Shown here one piece after another: positions 17,703 through 25,633 of a DNA stretch of 64,000 bases. A program made the position numbers and the translations under genes. Position 1 is the first letter of the stretch. Each line of letters starts with the position of its first letter. The notes under the pieces are model-generated. The model did not search any database, was not told where the DNA came from, and was given only the letters and a program-made list of their open reading frames with translations. Where the stretch lies: assembly GCA_904397865.1 (NCBI GenBank), contig CAJFOS010000011.1, positions 1 through 64,000 of the forward strand, given 5' to 3'. This DNA is from Candidatus Allochristensenella caecavium. GTDB lineage: Bacteria > Bacillota > Clostridia > Christensenellales > QAND01.

Positions 17703-18713
17703 TTATAGGCAATACATATAATATATGTCATACGAATCTAGGCCATACAAATATACGGTATTATTTATAATATAAATAGATAATACGCCACTATCTTCTT
17801 GAATAGGAATATGTTCTAATATAATCATATTATCCCCATTCAGATCACATTTTTCTAATGTCGCATGCAAACCGTCTGCCATCATAGCATATCGCATAAA
17901 ATAAATTTCGTCTTTATAAATATTGTAGACTTCCGAACCGTAGTGTTCGTCACCAACCATCTCCATTTCGCCTTCTCCATTGGAACGATACCAATGCCAG
18001 AAAATAGCAAACCCCTCATCCGGTGTAACATAATATTGATTCTGGCGTTCTGTTGCATAAACATCGCCCTGATAAACCTGATAATCCCCCTCCAGCATCC
18101 GTTTTCCCAAGTCTTCCAAATACGTTCCGTTCAAATCATATTTGTAATAGTGGGCATATAGTGGGTCCTGCTCTGTATACCCGCATACATACAACTGGTT
18201 CTCATAGATTTGGAAACGGTCCATATCTTCTCCTTCTACCAAACATGTCCCTGTAAGCGGGTCGTTGGTAAGCGATGAAAGGGGTTGGACATAGACGTTG
18301 GTTGTCCCGTGTCGTTCATCTGTACAGATATAATACAGCTTGTCTTCATGAATTTGCGGATACTTGCCCCGGAATAGAAATTCATAGGAACTGCCATCTG
18401 TCTTGATGCGGAAAATCCCATTTTGTTCCTCGGTTCTTCCCCAGCAGTATATCCAATCTTCATATAGGTTTAAGCTGTTGGTGGAAATCGGTGCAATCAA
18501 CCGCTTATCCTGTAAATCCGCACTTACTTTATATAGCCCGTCACGCATATCCATATAGATACTGTTATCCGCTTCGCCTGTGGCGATAATGGCGCCGCCG
18601 TTGGGCCGGTTGCCCGACGCGTAGTCCGCCGGAGCGGTGTTCGTTTCCCCCTTGCATCCGCAGCATGCCAACAACAGCAATCCGGCACATATTGCACACA
18701 ACCAGCGTTTCAT
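17703..18713 (-). CDS. AT-rich lipoprotein with repeated beta motifs, DUF5050-like
   Basis: A 336-aa lipoprotein with a signal ending in a lipobox around Cys18-Cys20. The body repeats short units in which a Tyr/Ile-rich strand alternates with DG or DLNG turns (IYMDMRDGLYKVSAD, IYCWGRTEEQNGIFRIKTDG, LYYICTDE, LYVCGYTEQD), as in DUF5050/beta-propeller lipoproteins that may read wall or ligand signals. Function unknown. The gene is visibly richer in A and T than its neighbours. It begins three bases after the ydcF-like stop, with GGGGG upstream, so it belongs to the radC-ydcF operon. Confidence 0.75.
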   Translation of the reverse strand: MKRWLCAICAGLLLLACCGCKGETNTAPADYASGNRPNGGAIIATGEADNSIYMDMRDGLYKVSADLQDKRLIAPISTNSLNLYEDWIYCWGRTEEQNGIFRIKTDGSSYEFLFRGKYPQIHEDKLYYICTDERHGTTNVYVQPLSSLTNDPLTGTCLVEGEDMDRFQIYENQLYVCGYTEQDPLYAHYYKYDLNGTYLEDLGKRMLEGDYQVYQGDVYATERQNQYYVTPDEGFAIFWHWYRSNGEGEMEMVGDEHYGSEVYNIYKDEIYFMRYAMMADGLHATLEKCDLNGDNMIILEHIPIQEDSGVLSIYIINNTVYLYGLDSYDIYYMYCL

Positions 18714-18716
18714 CTT

Positions 18717-19322
18717 TTATTTCCCCCAAATTCCCGCGCTCTGCATCCAAAATTTGACCCAGCTCAGCCCTTCGCGCAGCACGGCGGCATATTTGCCCGG
18801 CCATGTATAACGGGCCTTGGCAATGGATACTTCGGTCAGCCCCTCCTGCCGCGCCGTGGCCAACGTGCGCGCGGCGTGGAAGTCGCTCGTGGCAATCACG
18901 GCGCTTTGCCAGCCATGCGCCTGCATCAACCTGCGTGCAAACCGCAGATTCTCCCGCGTGTTGAGCGATTGGTCCTCCACCACAATCCGCTCCTGCGGAA
19001 TCCCAGCCTGCACCAGGTAATCGCGCATCACGCTCGCTTCGCTGCGCGCCTCATTGTGTCCCTGCCCCCCGCAGACGATGACCGCCTCTCCCATGCCTGC
19101 ATGGTATAACGCCACAGCCCGGTCCAATCGGCTTTGCAAACTCCGGCTGGGCGCGTCGCCGACCACCTTTGCCCCCGGCACGATGATACAATCCGCGGCC
19201 CGGGGCGCTTCCGGGCTCGCCATCGCCAACAGCACACACGCATACAAAAGTACCGCGCCCGCTGCCAACAACCCCAACAACGTCCATACAACCGTTTGAA
19301 TGCCGCTTCGCGTCTTATTCAT
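18717..19322 (-). CDS. YdcF/DUF218 family membrane-anchored protein
   Basis: A 201-aa protein with one N-terminal membrane helix (about 10-33) and a DUF218 domain outside or facing the wall. Family motifs are IIVPGAKV, the SRLDRAV helix, GGQGHNEARSEASVM with the conserved acid-rich turn, EDQSLNTRENL and ATSDFHAARTL. Related proteins (SanA, YdcF, ElyC) take part in envelope maintenance. Its ATG overlaps the radC stop as ATGA, indicating coupled translation. Confidence 0.88.
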   Translation of the reverse strand: MNKTRSGIQTVVWTLLGLLAAGAVLLYACVLLAMASPEAPRAADCIIVPGAKVVGDAPSRSLQSRLDRAVALYHAGMGEAVIVCGGQGHNEARSEASVMRDYLVQAGIPQERIVVEDQSLNTRENLRFARRLMQAHGWQSAVIATSDFHAARTLATARQEGLTEVSIAKARYTWPGKYAAVLREGLSWVKFWMQSAGIWGK

Positions 19323-20059
19323 GGCTCATCAATCGCATCTTCCGCCGCATAGGCCACGTCCTTGCCCGTACCCTGGCTCAACGCGCCGGAACGCACGAAA
19401 CTGAATACGCCTGCATCCCCCACAATCAAATGGTCCAGCAGCTGAATCTTCACCGCTGCCAGGGCATGCAGCAGCGTCTGTGTCAAATCCAAATCCTGCC
19501 GGCTCGGGCGAATGGACCCCGTCGGGTGGTTATGCGCCAAAATCACATTCTTCGCACCGTGTTTTATCGCCAGCTCCACCACGCTGCGCGTGTAAACCGT
19601 CACCTCATCCAGCGTTCCCTCCGCCACTTTGACCGCATGGCGCAGCCGGCATTTGGCATCCAGGCACATCATATACAGCTGTTCCGTCTTTGCGCCCAGC
19701 AGCAGCGCGCTCGCATATTCGCCCGCCTTCTGTCCCGTGGACAACGCCGGCCGTTTGCCCTGCTTGTCCAGCATATAGCGACGCGCCAATGCCGGAATGA
19801 GGTGAATCAGCAGCGCAGACTGCGGCCCGATGCCTTCCACCTGTTCCAAATCCGCCACATCCGCTTCCAATACATGCGCCAGCGTCCCAAACGCCTGCAT
19901 CAAGGCATGTCCCTGCGGGTTGGTATTGCCGCGCGGAATCGCAAACGTCGTCAACAGTTCCAGCACTTCGTGGTCGCTGAATCCGTCCAATCCCTGCTGC
20001 AAGTAACGCTCACGCAAACGTTTGCGGTGGCCAGCGTGGATATTGTTGTTCTGCGCCAT
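19319..20059 (-). CDS. radC: RadC family JAMM/MPN+ protein
   Basis: A 246-aa RadC-family protein. An N-terminal helix-hairpin-helix-like part (LEQVEGIGPQSALLIHLIPAL) precedes the JAMM metal motif HNHPTGSIRPSRQD, with H176, H178 and D189 as ligands. The old DNA-repair assignment of RadC is not supported by experiment, and the biochemical role is open. The ATG at 20059 has GAGGTG six bases upstream and a TTGCCT-17-TACAAT promoter. It heads an operon with ydcF and the AT-rich lipoprotein. Confidence 0.92.
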   Translation of the reverse strand: MAQNNNIHAGHRKRLRERYLQQGLDGFSDHEVLELLTTFAIPRGNTNPQGHALMQAFGTLAHVLEADVADLEQVEGIGPQSALLIHLIPALARRYMLDKQGKRPALSTGQKAGEYASALLLGAKTEQLYMMCLDAKCRLRHAVKVAEGTLDEVTVYTRSVVELAIKHGAKNVILAHNHPTGSIRPSRQDLDLTQTLLHALAAVKIQLLDHLIVGDAGVFSFVRSGALSQGTGKDVAYAAEDAIDEP

Positions 20060-20079
20060 GGTTTCACCTCTTTGCTCCC

Positions 20080-20108
20080 ATTGTAACAACCCATCTCCCG
20101 CAAGGCAA
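20080..20108 (-). promoter_or_regulatory. Promoter of radC operon
   Basis: On the minus strand TTGCCT (20108-20103), 17-bp spacer, TACAAT (20085-20080), 20 bases before the radC start. Confidence 0.6.
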
Positions 20109-20425
20109 CTGCCGTATTTTCGGCCACGCACGCTATCGTCACAAAATACGGCGCCCGATGGGAATTCCCATGCATTCGGCTTTCATATTCCCCCGTTTTT
20201 CCGCTTTCTCCGTTCCAAAACGCCGTTGATACAGCCTTCTGCCAAACCGGACAACCTCAGTCCGTGCGTGTACACACGCAATCCAGCCCCTGCAAACGGA
20301 ACCGTCCCCGGCCCGCGCGTTGCATTTGTCGGCCAAACGCATTATCATGGACGCAAAGAAAGCGTGGATGAAACGGCCTGTTCCCGTCCATCCTAATCAT
20401 ACTACCCGTTTAGCGAGGTGTTTGG
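20109..20425. other. Intergenic between radC and pepV, no gene recognised
   Basis: About 315 bases with no credible coding frame. An inverted repeat TGCGTGT-AC-ACACGCA at 20265-20280 is the only structured element; it could be an operator for pepV but nothing else supports this. Confidence 0.45.
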
Positions 20426-21820
20426 ATGACCTTTTCCGTTCCTTCCGATGCACTGGTCCAGGCGACCCGTGCCCTGATTCAAATTCCCAGCCTGCAAGCC
20501 GACCCGGCGCCTGGCCAGCCTTTTGGCCCGGCAGTGGATGACGCCTTGCAATACATGCTTTCCCTGGCTCGTTCGCTCGGCTTCTCCCGGGTGGAAAATG
20601 TCGATGGTTATGCCGGGTTTGTCGAAATCGGGCAGGGCGAGGAGGAGTTAGCCGTCCTGGTGCATCTGGACGTCGTACCCGCCGGGCAGGGCTGGAGCGT
20701 CGGCCCTTTTTCCGGGGACATCCGCGATGGCTATCTCTATGGCCGCGGCGCCGTCGATGACAAGGGGCCGGCTGTCGCTGCCCTGTTTGCGCTGAAAATC
20801 CTCATGGATGCCGGCGTCCCGTTTCATCGCCGTATCCGGCACATCTTCGGCTTGAATGAAGAATCCGGCAACGCCTGTATCGACCATTATCTTTCCGTTC
20901 AGCCCTTGCCCCATCTTGCCTTTTCGCCGGATGCCGACTATCCGCTCATCAATACCGAAAAAGGCATCCTGCACATCCGGTTCACCTCCTCTTCTTTTTC
21001 GCCGGATGCCGGGCCTGGGGTGCGTGTCCGTGCTCTGCACGCAGGGGAACGCCCCAATGTCGTTCCTGCAGCGGCTTCTGCGCAGCTCGATACCAATGAC
21101 CCAGCCGCCCTGCAAAACGCGGTAAACGCTTATCAGCACCGTACAGGCCATGCCGTCACGCTGTCGGAAACCCCCGCCGGGTTTCTGTTGCAGGCCCATG
21201 GCAAAGGGGCGCATGCCTCTATGCCTGAACAGGGCGTCAATGCCGCCTGCATCCTGCTGGACTGTCTGGCTTCTCTTCCGTTGGCGCCGCAAGCGTCCAG
21301 CGACGCCATCCGTGCGCTCCAACAGGCCATCGCCTTTGACCTTCATGGTCAATCCATGCACATCGACGCACAGGATGCCGTCTCCGGCCGTTTGACCTGC
21401 AACCTCGGCCTGCTCGATACCATCGGCCATGCCTTTTCCTTTACGCTGGATATTCGATATCCCGTTTCGCTTGACGGCGCTTCTCTGGCCGGCCATCTCG
21501 CACGCTTTTGGAAAACCCGTGGTTTTACCGCTTCTGTCCTGGAGGATTCGCCCGGACACCATGTCCCTGCCGACCATCCGCTCGTACAGACGCTACTGCG
21601 CGTCTATACTGAACAAACCGGTCTGCCCGGCCAGTGCATTGCCATCGGCGGGGGCACTTATGCCCGTAAATTACCCGGCCGCGCAGTGGCATTCGGCCCG
21701 GTCTTTCCCGGTATGGAAGCTCGTATGCATATGGCGGATGAACGCATCGCCATCGACCATCTCATTCGTCAATGCCAAATCACGGCACAGGCCTGCTATG
21801 CGCTGGCCTGCCAATCATAA
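20426..21820 (+). CDS. pepV: Dipeptidase PepV, M20 family
   Basis: A 464-aa zinc dipeptidase (PepV/Sapep type) of the cytoplasm. Metal-site motifs are HLDVVPAG (H80, D82), GRGAVDDKGP (bridging Asp111), NEESGN (E145/E146) and a C-terminal HMADE. The middle (about 175-370) is the lid domain. It frees amino acids from dipeptides taken up as nutrients. GCGAGGTG lies a few bases before the ATG. The nitroreductase gene follows after 18 bp and is probably cotranscribed. Confidence 0.94.
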   Translation: MTFSVPSDALVQATRALIQIPSLQADPAPGQPFGPAVDDALQYMLSLARSLGFSRVENVDGYAGFVEIGQGEEELAVLVHLDVVPAGQGWSVGPFSGDIRDGYLYGRGAVDDKGPAVAALFALKILMDAGVPFHRRIRHIFGLNEESGNACIDHYLSVQPLPHLAFSPDADYPLINTEKGILHIRFTSSSFSPDAGPGVRVRALHAGERPNVVPAAASAQLDTNDPAALQNAVNAYQHRTGHAVTLSETPAGFLLQAHGKGAHASMPEQGVNAACILLDCLASLPLAPQASSDAIRALQQAIAFDLHGQSMHIDAQDAVSGRLTCNLGLLDTIGHAFSFTLDIRYPVSLDGASLAGHLARFWKTRGFTASVLEDSPGHHVPADHPLVQTLLRVYTEQTGLPGQCIAIGGGTYARKLPGRAVAFGPVFPGMEARMHMADERIAIDHLIRQCQITAQACYALACQS

Positions 21821-21838
21821 AAGAAGGAGGATATATTC

Positions 21839-22375
21839 ATGCAAACATCTGCTCTTCAAGTTATTCACGAACGCCGTTCCATCCGCCGCTATAAGGACAC
21901 GCCCATCCCCTCGGCCGATTTGGAACAAATTCTCGATGCAGGCATCTGGGCCCCTAGCGCATTGAACAAACAACCCTGGCACTTTACCGTTATCACCGAC
22001 CGCGCCCTCATCGATTCCATTCATGCGCAGGGCGCTGCCTGGCTCAAGCAAACGGAAGGCCGCGTGGTGGAAAAACATTGTCTGCATCATGCGCCGTGCG
22101 TGTTGCTGGTATCCGGCCGTGCGGATAACCATTGGGCGCCCATCGATTGCGCGTTGGCGTCGCAAAACGTTCTGCTGGCCGCGCGTGCACTCGGCTATGG
22201 CAGTTGCTTTATCGGCATGCTGTCCCAATGGCTGCAAAGCCCTGCTGCCGCAGATTTTCTTACCCAATGCCACATCCCCGATGGTTACCAACCCCAGCAT
22301 TTCATTGCCCTTGGCACGCCGGACGAGGTTGCCCCAGCTCCTGCACGCATCGAACAGACCATCACCTATCTTTAA
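21839..22375 (+). CDS. Nitroreductase family flavoprotein
   Basis: A 178-aa FMN-dependent nitroreductase-fold protein. The family start IHERRSIRRYKDTPI and the FMN-contact segment GIWAPSALNKQPWHF are intact, as is the second FMN region RALGYGSCFIGML. Such enzymes reduce nitro, quinone or enone compounds with NAD(P)H, but the natural substrate cannot be inferred. GAAGGAGG lies nine bases before the ATG, and a strong terminator follows directly. Confidence 0.9.
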   Translation: MQTSALQVIHERRSIRRYKDTPIPSADLEQILDAGIWAPSALNKQPWHFTVITDRALIDSIHAQGAAWLKQTEGRVVEKHCLHHAPCVLLVSGRADNHWAPIDCALASQNVLLAARALGYGSCFIGMLSQWLQSPAAADFLTQCHIPDGYQPQHFIALGTPDEVAPAPARIEQTITYL

Positions 22376-22383
22376 CGCCAAAT

Positions 22384-22413
22384 GAAAGCGGCCCCCTGCC
22401 GGGCCGCTTTTTC
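22384..22413 (+). terminator. Terminator after nitroreductase gene
   Basis: AAAGCGGCCC/GGGCCGCTTT stem followed by TTTCTCC. Confidence 0.85.
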
Positions 22414-22464
22414 TCCTTGCTCATAACGCCGCGCTTGTCTTTGGAAAATCCCTCCATGGATTTA

Positions 22465-22493
22465 TTGACGCGCGCACGAATATTTGCTATACT
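22465..22493 (+). promoter_or_regulatory. Promoter of tRNA-Ser(GCU)
   Basis: TTGACG, 17-bp spacer, TATACT about 50 bases before the tRNA. A dyad AAGATGCA/TGCATCTT at 22513-22530 lies in the leader. Confidence 0.75.
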
Positions 22494-22541
22494 ACGAAGG
22501 CATTCTATCAAGAAGATGCATTTGCATCTTTTATCGGCTCT

Positions 22542-22634
22542 GGAGAAGTACCCAAGTTGGCCGAAGGGGCTCCCCTGCTAAGGGAGTAGGGTGGGTGTAC
22601 CGCCGCGAGGGTTCAAATCCCTCCTTCTCCGCCA
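22542..22634 (+). tRNA. tRNA-Ser(GCU)
   Basis: Acceptor GGAGAAG pairs with CTTCTCC. The anticodon stem-loop CCCCTGCTAAGGGAG carries GCT, a long variable arm (TAGGGTGGGTGTACCGCC) marks a class II serine tRNA, the T arm reads GAGGGTTCAAATCCCTC, and CCA is encoded. It reads AGC and AGU codons. Confidence 0.95.
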
Positions 22635-22677
22635 AACTGAGTCTGTACGCAAGCCGCGTTCCGGGCTCAGTTTTTTT
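22635..22677 (+). terminator. Terminator after tRNA-Ser(GCU)
   Basis: AACTGAG/CTCAGTT stem with a long loop followed by a run of seven T, directly after the tRNA. Confidence 0.75.
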
Positions 22678-22730
22678 ATTCTGGCTTACTGCTCGCGTTC
22701 ATGTGGGTATCTATTTCGTAACAGTCAGAC

Positions 22731-22776
22731 AAAACAGCCTGTTTCCGGTGCTTTGCCGTTACAGGCTGTTTCTTTA
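22731..22776 (+). terminator. Second terminator-like hairpin
   Basis: AAACAGCCTGT/ACAGGCTGTTT with an 18-base loop and a T-rich tail. Confidence 0.6.
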
Positions 22777-23071
22777 TCCATCGTGAAAAAGTCCTCTAAA
22801 ATTCTCTACAATACTTTGCTATTGCACCCATCCGTTTTTTGAATGCCTTCACAGGTGCGGTGTGTTGGTCCCCTCCCCCTGTCCCGGGCTCCCTGCGTCT
22901 GTGTCTTCCTATCAAAAGTATCGCCTTTTCCCGCACATCTGCCCGTGTTCTTGACGAATCCCGCGCTTGCCTCCATAATGAACAAAACACCGGGGCCCTG
23001 ACCCGTTAACTCCTTGAATTTGCCATCTCTTCGCTGCATGACGCCAACAGAAAAGAAATGAAGGAAACCTG
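22777..23071. other. Intergenic, no gene recognised
   Basis: About 295 bases between the tRNA terminators and the DUF6056 gene. Open frames on both strands lack ribosome sites and recognisable products. No promoter of quality was seen. Confidence 0.45.
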
Positions 23072-24403
23072 ATGAAACGCATCTTCCGTAAAGAATACCT
23101 CCCTTTTTATACATTTGCGATTATTATCGTGTTTTACCATCTTCTCATCGTTGAAAGCTACGGCGATGCGCTGACGTATTTTTCCAAAGTACTGGATACC
23201 ACTTCGCTTCCCGCCTATCTGTCCATGCGCTATACGCAATGGACATCCCGCCTGATAGTGGAAAGCGTCCTGGTGTATGTCGCACGCTCACAAATTGCAT
23301 GGAAGATACTCGATTGTTGTATGTGGATGCTGCTTGTGGTTTCCACCTCTTATCTAATGCCGCAAAAAAACGTCGTACGCAACCGTTGGATTGCTGTCGC
23401 ACTATGGTTGCTGATTCCGTTCTGGGAAATGTCCTCTGCCGGCTGGATTGCCACCACCGTCAACTACAGCTGGCCGCTGGCCCTGGGCGCGTTCTCCATG
23501 ACCATCATTGCCCGTGCATTCCGTGGCCAACCCATACGCTGGCATCATGCTCTGTGTAGCCTGTTGGCCCTGCTCTATGCCGCCAATGTCGAACAAATGT
23601 GCATCCTTCTGCTTGCTGTCTTTGGCACGACGCTGCTGGTTCAGCTTCGCACCAGGCGCGCCAGCGGCAAAGTAACGGCGTGGCTGTCCATCCACTTTGC
23701 CATCATTTTGGCAGAATTGGTGTTCATCCTTACCTGTCCTGGCAATCAGTACCGCACCTTGGCGGAAACACAGACCTGGAATCCCTCCTTTGCCCAGCTG
23801 CAGTTGGGCCAAAAATTACAGCTGGGTATTGTCGATACCCTGTATGTCCTGCAGTCCAGCTGGATAGTGTTATATGGGCTGCTGTGTTTTCTGCTTCTTT
23901 TCCTGGCCTGGCGGCAACGCAAAACCCAGCCGCTGACCCTGTTGGCCGCGTGCATTCCTTTTGGCAGCGCGTGTATCTATTCGGTTTTGGGGTTCCGCCG
24001 GTATGGACTGCACGTCTTCATGCGCTTTATTACCGCGGAAAATCAAGCATACGAACTTTCATTTTTCGCCCTCATTCAGTCCCTTATCGTCCTGGGCTGT
24101 CTGTGTTTTGTCCTCTTTCAGCTCTATCGGACCGACAAACAAACCGGCTGCCTGATGGTCGGCGTGCTGCTTCTTGGCGGCGCAACCCGTGCGGTCCTCG
24201 GTTTTTCACCCACCCTCTATGTCTCCTCCGGGCGCACGTTTCTATTCTTGTATGCTTGTGTCGTTTGGATAGACGCGATGTTGATACAAAACATGCTCTG
24301 CTCTCTACAGCAGAAAAACAGGCGAATTGCCATCACCGCTGTCGCTTTACTGGTCGGCTTTTTCGTCCTTACCACAACGTATGTCCTCCTAAGGATGGCT
24401 TGA
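23072..24403 (+). CDS. DUF6056 family multi-pass membrane protein
   Basis: A 443-aa protein with about ten to twelve hydrophobic helices, resembling the DUF6056 family, which has a glycosyltransferase-C-like topology but no proven function. Conserved features are YTQWTSRLIVE after the first helix, a polar loop with NYSWPLALGAF, AANVEQM and CPGNQYR. Such proteins often sit in polysaccharide or wall-modification loci and could use lipid-linked sugars, but no glycan genes flank it here. AAGGAAACC precedes the ATG. It is alone, bounded by a tRNA and a bidirectional terminator. Confidence 0.72.
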   Translation: MKRIFRKEYLPFYTFAIIIVFYHLLIVESYGDALTYFSKVLDTTSLPAYLSMRYTQWTSRLIVESVLVYVARSQIAWKILDCCMWMLLVVSTSYLMPQKNVVRNRWIAVALWLLIPFWEMSSAGWIATTVNYSWPLALGAFSMTIIARAFRGQPIRWHHALCSLLALLYAANVEQMCILLLAVFGTTLLVQLRTRRASGKVTAWLSIHFAIILAELVFILTCPGNQYRTLAETQTWNPSFAQLQLGQKLQLGIVDTLYVLQSSWIVLYGLLCFLLLFLAWRQRKTQPLTLLAACIPFGSACIYSVLGFRRYGLHVFMRFITAENQAYELSFFALIQSLIVLGCLCFVLFQLYRTDKQTGCLMVGVLLLGGATRAVLGFSPTLYVSSGRTFLFLYACVVWIDAMLIQNMLCSLQQKNRRIAITAVALLVGFFVLTTTYVLLRMA

Positions 24404-24425
24404 AGCCCCACTTTTGGATGATATA

Positions 24426-24465
24426 AAAAGGCGCCCCGTACAAATGTACTGTACAGGACGCCTTT
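24426..24465. terminator. Bidirectional terminator
   Basis: AAAGGCGCCCCGTACA...TGTACAGGACGCCTTT between the convergent DUF6056 and peroxiredoxin genes. Confidence 0.85.
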
Positions 24466-24533
24466 GGTTTGGCCGGCCGATGCAACTGCGCGCTTTCTCC
24501 CGCATCGCACCGCCGTCCTCTGCCCATCGCCGT

Positions 24534-25214
24534 TTATTTGCTTTCCTTGCGGAAGCACAGGAACCAGTCCAGGCAGTATTGCGCATCGTTCTGGTTTTCC
24601 ATACGTTCACGCGCCGTGCCGCACGAACCGGCCGTCGGAACAATTACATCCTCGCCCGGCCGCCAGTCTGCCGGGGTTGCACACTGGTCCGCATCCGCTT
24701 TTTGCAGCGCTTGCACAATCCGTTTGATTTCATCGAAATTGCGGCCCGTGGACAACGGGTAATACAAAATCGTACGCACCTTCGCCTGCGGGTCAATTAC
24801 AAAGACAGCGCGCACGGCCTGCGTATTGGATGCTCCCGGCTGCATCATGCCGTATTTGTGCGCCACTTCCATACGAATGTCTTCAATCAGCGGGAACGTA
24901 ATATCAATTCCTTTTTTCCCGTTCCACTCCAATTCCTGAATCTTTCGCAGCCACGCAATATGCGAATAAAGCGAATCAACCGAAAGCCCGATTAATTCTG
25001 TATTGAGCGCCTTGAATTCCTCCAGCATGGCGCCAAACGTCATAAATTCCGTCGTACACACCGGTGTGAAATCCGCTGGATGCGAGAAAAGAATCACCCA
25101 TTTTCCCCTGTAGTCCTCGGGAAAATGAATGGTCCCCTGTGTGGTCACCGCTTCAAATGCAGGCGCGTCGTCCCCAATCAATGGCATGCGGGTCACTGTT
25201 TGATTTTGTTCCAT
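24534..25214 (-). CDS. Peroxiredoxin, AhpC/TSA family (Prx6-like)
   Basis: A 226-aa thiol peroxidase that detoxifies H2O2 and organic peroxides in the cytoplasm. The peroxidatic site is PADFTPVCTTEF with Cys53. The long C-terminal extension has Cys198 (TAGSCGTARE), Cys214 and Cys220, matching the pattern of archaeal-type 2-Cys Prx6 proteins in which C-terminal cysteines resolve the sulfenate. GGAGG lies eight bases before the ATG at 25214. For a strict anaerobe this is a core oxygen-defence enzyme. Confidence 0.93.
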   Translation of the reverse strand: MEQNQTVTRMPLIGDDAPAFEAVTTQGTIHFPEDYRGKWVILFSHPADFTPVCTTEFMTFGAMLEEFKALNTELIGLSVDSLYSHIAWLRKIQELEWNGKKGIDITFPLIEDIRMEVAHKYGMMQPGASNTQAVRAVFVIDPQAKVRTILYYPLSTGRNFDEIKRIVQALQKADADQCATPADWRPGEDVIVPTAGSCGTARERMENQNDAQYCLDWFLCFRKESK

Positions 25215-25339
25215 TTTTCCGTCCTCCTTTTCAACTTTTGTTTTCTTGGCAATGCAGATGCCCATAGAATCTATGACGAGGCGAAGCGTCTTTGACCCCT
25301 GCACACGTCCAGCATCCTGCACCCATTTGCCTCATGCAA

Positions 25340-25353
25340 TTAGCATATGCTAA
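25340..25353. promoter_or_regulatory. Perfect 14-bp palindrome upstream of peroxiredoxin gene
   Basis: TTAGCATATGCTAA lies about 125 bases upstream of the peroxiredoxin start. It does not match the PerR box. It may be an operator, but no -10/-35 pair clearly overlaps it. Confidence 0.3.
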
Positions 25354-25473
25354 CTTCCATCAGCATACCCGATTTTTTCGTCCGTTTCAACCACCGCAAA
25401 TCCATTCTTTTTTTCTGCCTTTCTCCTCGCAACCCCTGGTTCATTCCCGCCGCGCTTTCCTTTTTTTCAGGTT

Positions 25474-25502
25474 TGACAAACGCGCCTTTTTCGTCTATGC
25501 TT
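25474..25502 (+). promoter_or_regulatory. Promoter upstream of acetamidase leader
   Basis: TTGACA, 17-bp spacer, TATGCT. It fires into a short leader that ends in a terminator hairpin before the acetamidase-family gene. Confidence 0.7.
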
Positions 25503-25527
25503 TCTTTATCATCTCGTATGAAAAGCA

Positions 25528-25567
25528 ACAATGGCGTTGTGCACAAGCACGGCGCCATTGTTTTTTT
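25528..25567 (+). terminator. Leader terminator (attenuator) before acetamidase gene
   Basis: ACAATGGCG pairs with CGCCATTGT around a 15-16 base loop and is followed by seven T. It lies about 25 bases after the promoter and 67 bases before the coding start, so transcription may end here unless antiterminated. Confidence 0.65.
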
Positions 25568-25633
25568 GTACGGATTTTATCTTTGCGCCGGGCCGCTGCC
25601 TGCTTCCCGGATGCCCAAAGGGGTGTATGTTTG

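Noticed and set aside
20265-20280. Inverted repeat TGCGTGT-AC-ACACGCA as a regulatory site
   Set aside because: Not near a recognisable promoter; short GC-rich dyads of this size are expected by chance.
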